This document shows, piece after piece, positions 1 through 10,198 of a stretch of 64,000 nt of DNA (positions within the stretch are counted from its first letter, which is position 1; each line of letters starts with the position of its first letter). The position numbers and the translations under genes were made by a program. Origin of the DNA: Lasiosphaeris hirsuta (taxonomy: Eukaryota; Ascomycota; Sordariomycetes; Sordariales; Lasiosphaeriaceae); contig JAUKUA010000003.1 in NCBI GenBank assembly GCA_030549175.1, positions 248,001 to 312,000 of the forward strand. Direction: 5' to 3'. The notes beneath the pieces were generated by a model, which was given only the letters and a program-made list of their open reading frames with translations, did not search any database and had not been told where the DNA came from.

Positions 1-2600
1 AGGACAACCCCACCATCACGCGTCTGGTGTGAGGAGAGGTCTTTCCTTCCTCACACCACAAACGAACTAAATTGTTGGCCACAACTATCGTTCCCCAGTG
101 CAGTGATTGTGCCTCCGGTCACAGTTCCTCTCAATCCTAGTGATAGGTAAAACCGTAGAGAAGACTCTCTACCTAGTGCAGGCGCTACTAGTTGCCATGA
201 CGGCGTAAAACTATAGTTCAAATTGCAGAGAACTAGTACAGGCCGCTCTCTAAGCACCTGTAAGTCCACTTGTGTAGTGGACAAACTAGCTAGTAACCAG
301 TACAACAAATAAAGCCCTATTTGAGAGGATAGGTCTAGTAAGCCTTCGAATTACTAGTAGGAATAATGGCTAGCCGTGGACCTAGCAATCCACTGAAGAA
401 AGGCAAATCCTTTCAAGGCAAGCCTACTGTAGATGAGAAAAGCGTCTTCACGCCCACCTCAATCTCTACTGCGCCAGGACCAACTAGAGTACTACAGATT
501 CCACTTTCTAGCGGAAACTCCGAGTCAGATTCAGAGGATGAAGACGTTGAACCACAGGTTGTAAAGCCTGAGGATACCTCAATGGTAGACCCTCAAACCT
601 CTAAAGGTGATAAAGAAGAGCTGGAAAGCCGCCTTTCAGAACAGAAAACCCAGTTGAAAAGGCAAAGCAGCCAGATCAAGGCCGAAAGTGACCAAATAAA
701 GGAATTAGCCTTCTCAGTTAACTCCTTACAATCCCTGATTAGGGACCTGATAGTTACTGTTAGCAATACTGCTGATCAGCAACAAGCTCTAGTGAACAAA
801 GTTCAAAGCCTAGCTACTAAAGAGTTATCAGTCCCTAAAAAGCTAAGTGTTAGTAACTTGACAAAACTATATACTACTTCTGAAACAGAGGCCCCTATAC
901 CTGACCCTCCTATGGCCTAATACTCCTACGTAGGGGGCTTCGGGACCACAACGGCTAGTACAGCTAATGTAGTCTCTGGAACAGAGCCGGTTCACGGCAC
1001 TATTGCAGAGGGTATAGGTAAGGAATTAGGCCGTAGGGTGTACGATTTTCCAGAGGCTCAGAAGCTCCAAAACGCTGATAATCATGACCTTTAGAAACAA
1101 GCCCTGGATTGCCAACTGCGGGCCTTATCGTGTGCTGGCTTTACAGCGGATCCAGATGCTTTCGTAGCACAGTTAAGTGATGAGAATCAAGCTATCTTGA
1201 TCTTGTTGAAGAATAGCCTTGGTGCTGGCCCCCAGGCCTCTATTGCTTGGCAAACTCAGCTTGCAGAGGCTTATAAGCTATTGAAACGGCAATACTCTTA
1301 CGCCGATGAAATCCAGAGGGACAACCTTTATAGGGACTACCACAAGCTGGAGTTTAGTAGTAATAGTAGCTCTTTAGTGTCTTACAACGCTGAATTTTCC
1401 AACCTAGTCTCCAGACTCGGCCTTGTAGGCCTAAAATTGGAAGAAATTGACTAGGTGAACCACTTTTTGAAGGCTATGGAAAAGACCTTCCAGCGTGGGC
1501 TGAGCGCCAAAGAAGTGCTATACGCACTAATAGAGCATTGGAACAAAACACTGCACTATTAGAACTTAGCTATCTTATGGTTGATCTTCTAGAAGAGCAG
1601 AGAATTCCAGCCTCTACTACAGCCAAAAGAATAGCTCACAAAGTGTTCAAAACACCTAAGAAGCCTTCTGATAGTAATGAGGATAAGGCACCTAAAAAGG
1701 AGCCTAAGAAAAAGGGAAAGAAGAAGGGTAAAAAGACTAAGGATTCAGAATCTAAAGACTGAAACCCCGAACCAAGTACCCGATTCACCTATGTTTACTG
1801 GAGCCTACAATCTAAACACAGAGCTTTATGATACTGATTCCTCATCCTCTGATTCAGAGCCTGAAGCTACTGTTTATAAGATTGATTACAGAGCGAAAAA
1901 GAGGAGCAAGAGGCTTGATAACCCTTGTAAAAACCACTCTCACTAGCCAACGCCCTCCTTTACGATACAGGGTCTACTGACTATATTGTTAACGATAGGA
2001 AGTGGTTTACCTCTATTGCTCAGTAGGCTCCGGAGCACTATACTATAGGCTCGGGAGCGCTGTAGGCTTTCTGTACTACAGAAGGCTTACAGGGCACTCA
2101 GGGGAAGAAAGTGCTTGCACAGTTGCCGAATTGTGTTGATTCTGTGTGAAGTACTTGCTACTTACTAGATACAGGAGAGGAGAGTGCCTATTATAGGCCT
2201 GTAGGAGGCTTCTATAGCTTCTACTACTAATACAAAACAAGAATAGTATGTTTAAGAGCCCTGTAGGCTTGCGTAAGCTCTGTGGGGCTTTGGGATCTCC
2301 AGAAGGTTCTGGAGATTCCAGAGAGTTCAATACCCACAGTGGCTTGTCAGAACCCCTAGCTTTCGAACTTTCTAGATGGTCAGGGGTTACAGGGTATGCA
2401 GTTGCGTACCCTGTGCCTCTGTTGTTACAGAGGGTTCCAGCGCTTCCAGCGCTGTAAGGCAGTGGTTTCAAAGGCTATACTTTAACAGTTTTATCTAACC
2501 TTACTATAATCGAGCGTGTAACACTTTCTGTAAAATGTTTCAGTGGCTTTATATTACGTGGGTTAGAGTTAGGGAATCTTCTCTTATATCTGTAAGTCGT
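1..2600 (+). mobile_element. Decayed Ty1/copia-type retrotransposon, 5' half
   Basis: Coding remnants of gag and the start of pol lie in order on the plus strand (gag from 366, basic tail at about 1540-1760, aspartic protease at about 1950-2040). Nothing recognisable as integrase, reverse transcriptase or RNase H follows, so the element is truncated or internally deleted. Bases 1-365 before gag would be the leader or the end of a 5' LTR; I could not place a primer-binding site. From 2100 to 2600 every frame is broken and no domain is visible. The copia assignment rests on the DTG-STD protease signature, the order of parts and the gag shape. Confidence 0.6.
366..2040 (+). pseudogene. Copia-type gag-protease, RIP-broken
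   Basis: Reading from the ATG at 366, one frame runs past stops at 918-920, about 1093 and 1452-1454 to about 1530. The stops sit where glutamine codons (CAA/CAG) would become TAA/TAG by C-to-T change. The protein begins with a Ser/Pro-rich, acidic stretch, then a predicted coiled coil (about residues 80-140), then a capsid-like helical domain (encoded at about 1100-1450). A frameshift near 1530 leads into a Lys-rich tail (many KKK/KKGKK runs at 1690-1760). A further frame holds the protease signature LYDTGSTDYIVNDRKWF (DTG codons at 1964-1972), typical of copia-type proteases. No intact product can be made. Nucleocapsid zinc knuckle not seen. Confidence 0.6.
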
Positions 2601-2674
2601 TAGTTCAGGTTCCTAAATGTGAATCTGTAATAGCAGAACTAACGTACCCTACACACTTATCATCTTTACGTACT

Positions 2675-2782
2675 GTCAGAAAGGAAGGGGTTGTCAGAAA
2701 GGAAGGGGTTGTCAGAAAGGAAGGGGTTGTCAGAAAGGAAGGGGTTGTCAGAAAGGAAGGGGTTGTCAGAAAGAAGGGGGTT
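2675..2782. repeat. 18-base tandem repeat, six units
   Basis: Five perfect units of gtcagaaaggaaggggtt follow each other from 2675 to 2764; a sixth, degenerate unit fills 2765-2782. The unit length is a multiple of three, so the array stays open on the minus strand (repeated TTPSFL), but no gene is supported there. It sits between the copia remnant and the LTR-like segment that starts at 2800. Confidence 0.95.
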
Positions 2783-2799
2783 CCGGCCGAAGGCCCGAA

Positions 2800-3000
2800 T
2801 GTGGAAAAGGAAGGTGTGGCCAACCGAGCTGAATAGAGCTCAGGGGAGCTGAATTGACGCAGTCAGTTCAGCTGGTCAAGGCTATGGTTGCCACCACTAT
2901 TGCCACCACGCAGTACTATACATAATAAGGGGCTTTCTGGCAACGCCAGAGAGCCGCACAAGCAATTCAATCAAGCAGTTGCGACCCCTTTTATTCCACA
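2800..3000 (+). mobile_element. LTR-like segment, 201 bases
   Basis: The segment starts with TGTGGAA and ends with TTCCACA, so it has the TG...CA ends and short inverted termini of an LTR, and it contains a TATA-like run (ctatacataataagg, about 2920-2935). It could be the 3' LTR of the copia remnant upstream after internal deletion, or a separate small element. No target-site duplication was found: the flanking five bases differ. Confidence 0.35.
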
Positions 3001-3511
3001 GATTCCAGTGTGCAACGTTTCTGACAATAAGTATTCCCAAGCAGAAGGCTGGACAAATTGTCCATAAAGTTCTGGGTGGTGGCTATTGCGGGTGCGAATG
3101 TCCCAATTCTGGGCCCTTTGCTTGCACGGGACCATTTTTAGGCCCTTCGGCTAAAACTGCACCTTCTCGGAAGGCTGTGCTGTTCAATGGGCAGATATTA
3201 GCCGAAACTGAGCCGGAGCTGATCTAGACTGATCAAACGTGACGAAGAGTCACCTGACTATGAGCATGGGTGGTCGTCGATTTTAGGGTGGCGAAACAAA
3301 TTATCCAACTGCCTAGCTCCGTCACCGAAAAAAAAAACAAAAAAAACCATGGCCATCCTGACCCGGAACTGTCACGTAGGGGGGGGGGGGCAGCGTGGGA
3401 GCATTCATTCATTCATCCCTACATTTTATCAGATATCACGCAGACTACTGACGCCTAGATGGAAATAGACAAAGAAGCATGCCGCTGACCGGTCTCCAAC
3501 GCAAAGGTACC

Positions 3512-4801
3512 CTACCACGTGCCAGTGGTAGTATTCTTCCTCGCAGCCTCATCGCGCCAGGCCCTGCCGAGAGTCTTGGACCTCTTCGCCTCGAACCGCC
3601 TCGTTCGCATTACATTATACGCCCACAATATCGCCGAGAAGATGACGAGCAGCCCAAGCGTAAAGATGGGGATCAGAATCGCAAAGATACAAAAGCCATA
3701 TGCGGCGGACTGGAAGACTTGGTTGGTGGCCAGCCTAGTCGTCGTCAGGCCGACCTGGACGGCCGAGAGAATGAGGATGGCATAGGCGGTGATGGTGATG
3801 ATCCAGGCCGAGTTGTCGCGGTAGAAGCTCCCAAACGAGTGCCAGGTGGCCACGAAGCCCGAAGAGAGCGGCCCCCGTCGGGCGAAGAAGATGAGATTGA
3901 GCCTGTTGAGGCGCAGCTCGCCGTAGATGAAGCGGGGGGCCACGTGGGTGTAGAGCTGGTTGGTGCTGTCGCCGGCCAGGAGCTGGCTGACGAACTCGCG
4001 CCACTGCGCCCAACTGACCTCGTACGGGATAAGACGTTTCTCTATCGCGATGCCAAAGTCGCTCTCGTACGCCACGAGCGCCACGTACGAGAGCAGAAAC
4101 CCCAAGGCGCACGCCCTGAGTTGCCGATGCCCGCAGGATGGCGCGCTCATCTCAACCTGCCCCCGGCATTGGTCGCACAAGAGGTGGTTTTCCCAAAAGT
4201 GCGGGTTCAGCAAGTACCGCGGGATGGGCTTGATGAAAATCCGACCCGAGCCCCAAACTAGATGCGCTTCCATCTGTTCCCTGAGGATAACCTCGCGTCC
4301 TAGGGATAGCTGATAGTGAAGGGGCCGAGGCGGGACGGGCCGGCCGGCGAGCCATAGTAGGTGGATAATTTTGTGCAGCTTCTCCACATTCAACTCCCTT
4401 GCAATGAGGCCTGGCTCAGGGGAAACGGGCGCGCGTATGTCGTCGTGGCCAACTCGGTAGGATGCGGGAAACTGGTTGAGGAATTCTTTCTCGTAGTCGT
4501 GAACTTGCTCGTCCTTGATGAGAATATTGCACGAAAACGGCAATTGTGATGATGCCGATGGCGCAACCTGTTGCCGTGGCTGCTGCAAATTGCCTGGTAA
4601 GCCAAGGCTCTGCGGTTCCGCCACACCTTTTTGCTCACCTTGCGTTCCTGCGGCATTTGTTCCATAGCTACTCGATCCGTGGTTCAGCTTTCGGCTGATG
4701 CGAGGCCTCTTCCTCGTCGAGTGCTGTATGCTAGGCTGAGCTGTCAATATTCTGTGAGCCTGGGTCTGCGCCAAACCGGGATGCGGGATGCTCAAGCGCA
4801 T
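3512..4801 (-). CDS. DUF6601-like multi-pass membrane protein
   Basis: 429 residues, single exon. The first 95 residues are low-complexity and poorly conserved. The region from about 95 to 400 matches what I remember of the fungal DUF6601 family: an N-terminal globular part (LVWGSGRIFIKPIPRYLL, NPHFWENHL), then GFLLSYVALVAYESDF, YGELRLNRLNLIF, then at least three hydrophobic helices near the C-terminus (about 330-350, 365-395), and a basic tail. The function of this family is unknown; a role in an internal or plasma membrane is inferred only from the helices. Odd point: TATATA directly abuts the only upstream ATG, so the true transcript start or an upstream exon is uncertain. It is followed upstream by the BNR gene on the same strand, 275 bases away. 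Confidence 0.7.
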   Translation of the reverse strand: MRLSIPHPGLAQTQAHRILTAQPSIQHSTRKRPRISRKLNHGSSSYGTNAAGTQGEQKGVAEPQSLGLPGNLQQPRQQVAPSASSQLPFSCNILIKDEQVHDYEKEFLNQFPASYRVGHDDIRAPVSPEPGLIARELNVEKLHKIIHLLWLAGRPVPPRPLHYQLSLGREVILREQMEAHLVWGSGRIFIKPIPRYLLNPHFWENHLLCDQCRGQVEMSAPSCGHRQLRACALGFLLSYVALVAYESDFGIAIEKRLIPYEVSWAQWREFVSQLLAGDSTNQLYTHVAPRFIYGELRLNRLNLIFFARRGPLSSGFVATWHSFGSFYRDNSAWIITITAYAILILSAVQVGLTTTRLATNQVFQSAAYGFCIFAILIPIFTLGLLVIFSAILWAYNVMRTRRFEAKRSKTLGRAWRDEAARKNTTTGTW

Positions 4802-5076
4802 ATATAGTGGCTAACGAATTGATCATGCTTGCTCATTGGGCTGTCTCTATCTGCAGCTCGTGCATATTTTTCTGCGCTCAGCGCGCAAGGCGTAATTCTA
4901 GGCCCGGAGCGACCCGTTGAGCCTTATCCCCGCGCATATGCAATGTCCAAGAAGCAGCCCAGAGCCTTGCCGCTGAACGGCCCGGTCCACCAACCAGCTT
5001 GGTTGTCTTTGACAGGAGACTTACCCCCCAGAAAGACAGTTGTGCGGTTCTAGGCAAACGATGTCGGTGCCAAGGC

Positions 5077-6477
5077 TCAAAGCTGGAAATCCAACACAAC
5101 CACGTTTTTCTTACCGGCCGAGCTCTCGACGTCAGAGCGGACAAATACTGACAAGACATTGTCGTGTTCAAGCCTGGCTGAGTCGACCAGCGGTTCTCCG
5201 GTAAAACCGTGTCCGGTCCAAACCTCTTCGTAAGTGGAGTACCCGCTGGATTTCGCCGCCTTCAAGATTCTTATCGTCGTCGTCGTCGAGTCTGGGAGAA
5301 TGATAAACAGATCACCCCCTCTGTTGACAGCAAGTCGGCCCCGTCTGCTCCCACCCGTGATAGGTCGAATCCGCCGTTGTGTCCATGTCCCTAGATCGTT
5401 AGCAACGTCCTCCTGACTCTCGAGTCAAACTCACCCTCCGGCGCCCGATAATAATGCTTCCACGCATGTTCCCCGTCCACAGAATCGCGATTCAAGACAT
5501 GCACTCCACCGTCCTGATCGACCGCCTCCGCCTCCTGGTTCATCAGTCCCTTCCCCTTGGGCACCTCAAAAGCCGTGATCCCTTTGGCCCCGGTCCTGAC
5601 CGTGCTGCCAATAATCCCATCCTCCCCTTTCCACGTCTTCCCTCCATCCTCACTCCACGCATAACAAACATCAAAATTATTCTCTGCCCCATTCGGCCCC
5701 GCCTGCTGCTTGTGCTTTGTATCCGCCAGATCGTCCCACCCCTCATACTCGACGAAACCCCGCCACGTCCAGGTTACATGGATCTTGCCGCCCCTGAAAT
5801 CCCACCCGTTGACATACGGATTACTCCACACCCCCGTCAGCGGCGTCCCAACAAAGGTCCAGAACCCACTGGCGCCCGAGTACCGGTAGAAATGGTCGTT
5901 TCCGAGCCCGGCCTTGCCGTCGCGGAAGGAGCAAAAGAGGTCAGTCCCCAAAAAGCCGAAGCGCGGGTAGGTCACGTAGCTGAAGTGGGAGTGGGTGGAG
6001 GGCAGACCGGGGAGGTAGTCCAGGGTGGGAGAGAACAGCGCATCGGTCCAGGAGAATTCGGATGGGGTGGTGGCAAGGTTGCGGACCGAGATTCGATACC
6101 GGAGACTACCGTCATTAGATCAGGTGATGAAAACAAGGGAAGGGATATTACATGTCGCAGTGGTGGTCGTAGGAGAGGTGAATTGTTCCGTCAGACGGAC
6201 AGATGCCGACCTGAACCGTGTTGTGACCGTCATCGACAGTTTGGGGATAGTCGGAGAGGACGAGAGTCTCCCAGGGACCGGACGGCAGCGGGCGACGCGC
6301 CAGATGGATGTACAGGGGTTCCGGGGAGGACAGCGGGCTGTAGAAGGCGGCGTACTGCCAGGCGTTGAAGGTCACGATGGCGTCCTGCTGGAAGGCATTA
6401 CCGTTAAGGATGCAGCGCCGGTGGGCCGGGTCAGGCCCGAGGACCGTAATACTCGGTTCGGCCAACATGGTTGCCAT
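5077..6477 (-). CDS. BNR_4-type repeat protein (sialidase-like propeller)
   Basis: Three exons: 6477-6152, 6105-5435 and 5390-5077, giving 436 residues. Intron 1 (6151-6106, GT...TAG, 46 bases) and intron 2 (5434-5391, GTGAGT...GCTAACG..TAG, 44 bases) were found by restoring frame; intron 2 has a textbook branch site. The protein matches the BNR-repeat family PF15892 by eye: HLSYDHHCD, LRYRISVRN, VTYPRF, FYRYSGASGFWTF, CYAWSEDGGKTW, QDGGVHVLNRD, RGGDLFIILP, and the end GEPLVDSARLEHDNVLSVF...VVVLDFQL. Such proteins form beta-propellers and occur beside carbohydrate-active enzymes; the substrate is unknown. No signal peptide is evident, so it may be cytosolic or leave by another route. It is divergent from the sugar-type transporter at 7851. 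Confidence 0.82.
5391..5434 (-). other. Intron 2 of the BNR_4 gene
   Basis: GTGAGT donor, GCTAAC branch site nine bases before the TAG acceptor, 44 bases. Reading through it instead would stop the protein at 5391 and lose the C-terminal propeller end, which is present in the next exon in the matching phase. Confidence 0.85.
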
Positions 6478-7850
6478 CTTTTTTCAATGATCCTTGGGTC
6501 GGACGGCAACGAGAAGGGTGGCCTCAGCCTTGCATGTGCTAACCGCTCCTGTATAAGTTGACTGGCTTTTGTAGCACTCGTCCAGGCCAGTCTGTCTCCT
6601 GATTCGCGGAGAAATCGCTTCCGGAAGAACTACCCTCCTGATTCTCCAAGCGAGGGTAGTAGAGTAGGTAGGCTACTAGTACGCACCAGCAAGTTAGCCA
6701 CTTCAACCACAGGCACGCCTAGGTTTTGGCTGAGCTCGTTGATTGCAGGGAAGCGAGATGCTGAGATATTACTTTTCCACCCGGCTGGTTAGCTGGCTAA
6801 ATGATGCCAGACGGGACGCAACGTGAATTTACCTACCTGTTAATTGCCTGCAGCAGCTCGCCAGGGTCTCGATAGAGTGTCTTGAGCAGCCGGGATTCGC
6901 ATCAGCGCGCACTCAAACATCAAACTGCATCAACACCATCGCAACTCAGAATCGAATTGGCCACACTCCGCTACCGTTCCCACGGGGCCTCAACGTTTCC
7001 CCGGGCCGGTCTGCGCAACATGTGTCAAATGTTGGAGCATCCCAGTCCACCTCCACACCGCCGACCCCAAGTCCCGGTCTCCCCACACAATCAACAAACA
7101 GGCTAATTCTGGCGAGTCTTGGCGGCCGAAACCAGACAGGGACTCCAGCATCCCCTCACCACCGTTGGCCGATTGAGCCTGTTGCATGCGTCGACACACA
7201 CACACCCTCTCTCATCTCACTGATGCTGACATTTGACCGAAGAGCATGAGGGTACCCGGATCCCCGAAATCCAGAACAGCAGGTGAGACGTGGTGTTCGC
7301 GTTCCCCGCAGCGCCACATGGGCCTTCGTCGCTAGTGTCGATCCGCAGCAGATCTCCCAGCCACCAGCGTCGTAACTTGGCAACGGTTTCTTGGCCTCGG
7401 GGGCATGCCCTCCACCCCCCCTTGGTGGAAAAATGCGCGGGTATTCTAGCGTTGGGGTAAACCCCGCCCGTCACGGGCGAGGTACATGAAAATGGGGACG
7501 AACATGGGCATGAACATGGGGGGAAGGACGACGGCCCAGCCATGTGCGGCTAGGAAGGTGACAAGAATGGGAAACGGGCCGGAGTCCAGGAGACGCGGCC
7601 AATAAGAGGAGACGAGGACGGGCGGGAGGAACATCAACCATTCGAGACCCAATGTATGCTGCGTATATGAGGTTGCATGCGGTGCGACTACAAATGGCAA
7701 AGACGGTCGTGCCGTCGGATTGGCCCCGACTCTGCCGGGAGAGCTCTTCCTGCACCCTGTTTAAAACTCGTCCGCCCTGCACCGTCCAGTTTGGACTTGG
7801 GACTGGACTCTGGACTCGGAAACCAAGAAGGAACCCGAAAATCGCCAAAG
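6478..7850. promoter_or_regulatory. Divergent promoter region, BNR_4 gene and MFS transporter
   Basis: 1.37 kb without a supported gene lies between two genes read outward. It holds three GGCTAA hexamers (TTAGCC at 6694-6699, GGCTAAA at 6795-6801, GGCTAAT at 7101-7107), the core that XlnR/Xyr1-type fungal regulators bind, and a CCAAT box near 7598. A GTATATGA stretch near 7661 could serve as TATA for the transporter. All are short motifs; regulation is inference. Confidence 0.4.
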
Positions 7851-9606
7851 ATGGGGTTGTCAACGAGGATACTGAAGAAGATTGTGCGGAACGATGCCAT
7901 GGCCACGGATCCGGAGGAGATCTACGGCTGGCGCGTGTTGCTGCTCGCCTGCTCGGTAGGTTGAACGTATTGCCAGCGAACCGAGACATCTGCTGACTGC
8001 TCCCAGGCATGCTTCGGCGCCATGTCGTTCGGGTGGGACTCGTCGGTCATCGGCGGTGTCATCGTCATGCCCCCGTTCATGGAGGACTTTGGACTGAAGG
8101 CCGGGTCGGTCGCGTCGGCCAACCTCGCGGCCAACATCGTCTCCACTCTTCAGGCCGGCTGCTTCGCTGGCGCCCTCGTGGCGTCGCCACTCACCGACCG
8201 CTTCGGCCGCAAGTGGTGTCTCATCGCTGTGTCTCTCGTCATCACCATCGGCGTCATCATGCAGGCGGCGGCCAACGGCAACCTGGGCCCCATGTACGCG
8301 GGGCGCTTCATCGCAGGCCTAGGTGTCGGCGCGGCTAGCACCATCAACCCCATCTACGTGTCCGAAAACGCGCCGCGCGCCATCCGGGGCCTGCTGACGG
8401 GGCTGTACCAGCTCTTCATCGTGACGGGCGGCATGATTGCGTTTTGGATCAATTACGCCTTCAACCTGCACTACACGGGCAAGATCATGTATATCTTCCC
8501 GCTAGCGATCCAGGCACTGCCGGCGGTACTGCTATGCCTCTGCATGCTGCTGAACCAGGAGTCCCCGCGCTGGCTGGCGCGGAAGGACCGGTGGGAGGAG
8601 ACCAAGGCCGTGCTGTCGCGGATCCGCAACCTGCCGCCGACGCACCCGTACATACAGGAGGAGTTCCAGGAGATTGTCGACCAGCTCGAGCACGAGCGGC
8701 AGCTCATCGGTGACGCGACCTTTTGGAACCTGCAGCGCGAGATGTGGCTGATCAAGGGCAACCGCAAGCGCGTGCTCATCAGCATCACGCTCATGATCTG
8801 CCAGCAGATGACGGGTACCAACGCCATCAACACGTACGCGCCCACCATCTTTATCAACTTGGGATTGACGAGCACCACATCGAGTCTGTTTAGCACGGGC
8901 GTGTACGGCATTGTCAAGGTCACCAGCTGCGTCGTCTTCCTGCTCTTCATGGTCGACTCGCTCGGTCGCCGACGCAGTCTGCTCTGGACGTCGATCGCGC
9001 AGGGCCTCGCCATGTTCTACATCGGTCTGTATGTGCGCATCGCGCCACCGAAGAAGGGCGACATGGTGCCGCCGGCGGGGTATTTCGCCCTCGTGTCCAT
9101 CTTCCTGTTTGCAGCGTAAGTGTCTGTCCTTCTGTCCCGAGGGGTTGCACTGACAGGAATAGCTTCTTCCAATTCGGCTGGGGCCCAACGTGCTGGATTT
9201 ATGCCAGTGAGATCCCGACGGCGCGGCTGCGGTCGCAGAATGTCGCCTTTGCGGCAGCGACGCAGTGGTTGTTCAACTTTGTCGTGGCGCGGTCGGTGCC
9301 CGTCATGTTGGAGACGGTGGGCGCCTACGGCTATGGGTGAGTAAACGCGTGCCTGGTGTGACGAACCCTGCTAATAGTTCTAGAACCTACCTCATCTTTG
9401 GCAGCTTCTGCTTCAGCATGTTCTTCTTCGTCTGGTTCTTCATCCCCGAGACCAAGGGCGTCTCGCTCGAAGCCATGGACAAGCTGTTTGGCCTGTCCGA
9501 CGGCCCGATGAAGCCGCTGACCGAGGAGGAGCCCGAGACGCGGGAGATTAGCGAGAACAAGGACGCCATTGCGCCGCAGGAGAAGCGGATCGAGCAGACG
9601 GCATAA
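7851..9606 (+). CDS. MFS sugar/quinate-type transporter
   Basis: Four exons (7851-7955, 8007-9115, 9163-9336, 9384-9606) give 536 residues. Introns of 51, 47 and 47 bases have GT-AG ends and branch sites (tgctgac, actgac, gctaat); the second acceptor was chosen at 9162 because it restores [10 protein letters not shown]. The protein has twelve expected membrane helices and the sugar-porter signatures: GWDSSVIGG in helix 1, [75 protein letters not shown] and PETKGVSLE. The closest style is the fungal quinate/hexose group of proton symporters. Substrate cannot be told. N-terminus is cytosolic, C-tail acidic then basic. It may work with the divergently read BNR protein in uptake or use of a carbohydrate; that is inference. 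Confidence 0.92.
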
Positions 9607-10027
9607 GCGCGGGTGGTGCACGGAATAACGATAGCTGTTGTTTGCGGTAATTGAGGAGAATAATGCAAAAGACAAATCTGCTGAATTGGTTTTGCCGTGT
9701 TCCTTCCTCGCAAGTCCCCCAATTCCAGTGTCCCCCAGGGCCCACATCACCCATTTTTGCGTGTCACACGTAACGGCGATTAGCAGTCGTCAACAAGTGC
9801 CAGCAGATGGGCAAACGAGGACCAGAATCGGCAAGTGCAAAGTTGGCCCCAAAAAATACAGCTGCAGCCAGCCGGGCAGACTTCCGGGCAGACTTCAGGC
9901 TCGAAACGGCACCCACCCATTTATATATTCTTTACGGGTGCACAGTTACGTGCTCTTTAAAAAACAGCCATGGAAGGCCTGGTGGTGAAATGATGGGGTC
10001 TGCCAGGGCTCAAAATTGCAGTGCGAC
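9607..10027. other. Intergenic, transporter 3' flank to LINE insertion site
   Basis: 420 bases with no supported gene. A 12-base direct duplication (gggcagacttcc/gggcagacttca) lies near 9875-9900 and a TATA-like tttatatattc near 9921. The sequence ends at the target site of the LINE. Confidence 0.6.
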
Positions 10028-10039
10028 CAGTAACGGCGC
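10028..10039. repeat. Left target-site duplication of the LINE
   Basis: cagtaacggcgc occurs here and again at 25817-25828, directly after the LINE tail. A 12-base identity exactly at both element ends is what target-primed reverse transcription leaves. Confidence 0.85.
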
Positions 10040-10198
10040 AGCTCTATACCCTCTTCTTATTTTTTCGAAAGAATTGGACCAATCACAACGCCGGGACTAG
10101 CTACCCCAAAACACCACGACCTGATCACGACTCCCCGCCGCCTTCGGGCACCTCCCCATACCCTGACAACTCACACGTAGCCCGCGTACGCTCTCAAC

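Noticed and set aside
2675..2782. CRISPR-like array
   Set aside because: Units are directly contiguous with no spacers, and the genome is fungal; it is a minisatellite. The same holds for 47858-47968.
3479..4261. 260-codon open frame on the plus strand, antisense to the DUF6601-like gene
   Set aside because: Mirror of a GC-rich coding region; its composition is Arg/Glu/Val-rich with no domain, while the minus strand carries clear conserved blocks.
5454..6368. 304-codon plus-strand frame over the BNR gene
   Set aside because: Antisense shadow; it crosses both introns of the BNR gene and has no recognisable motif.
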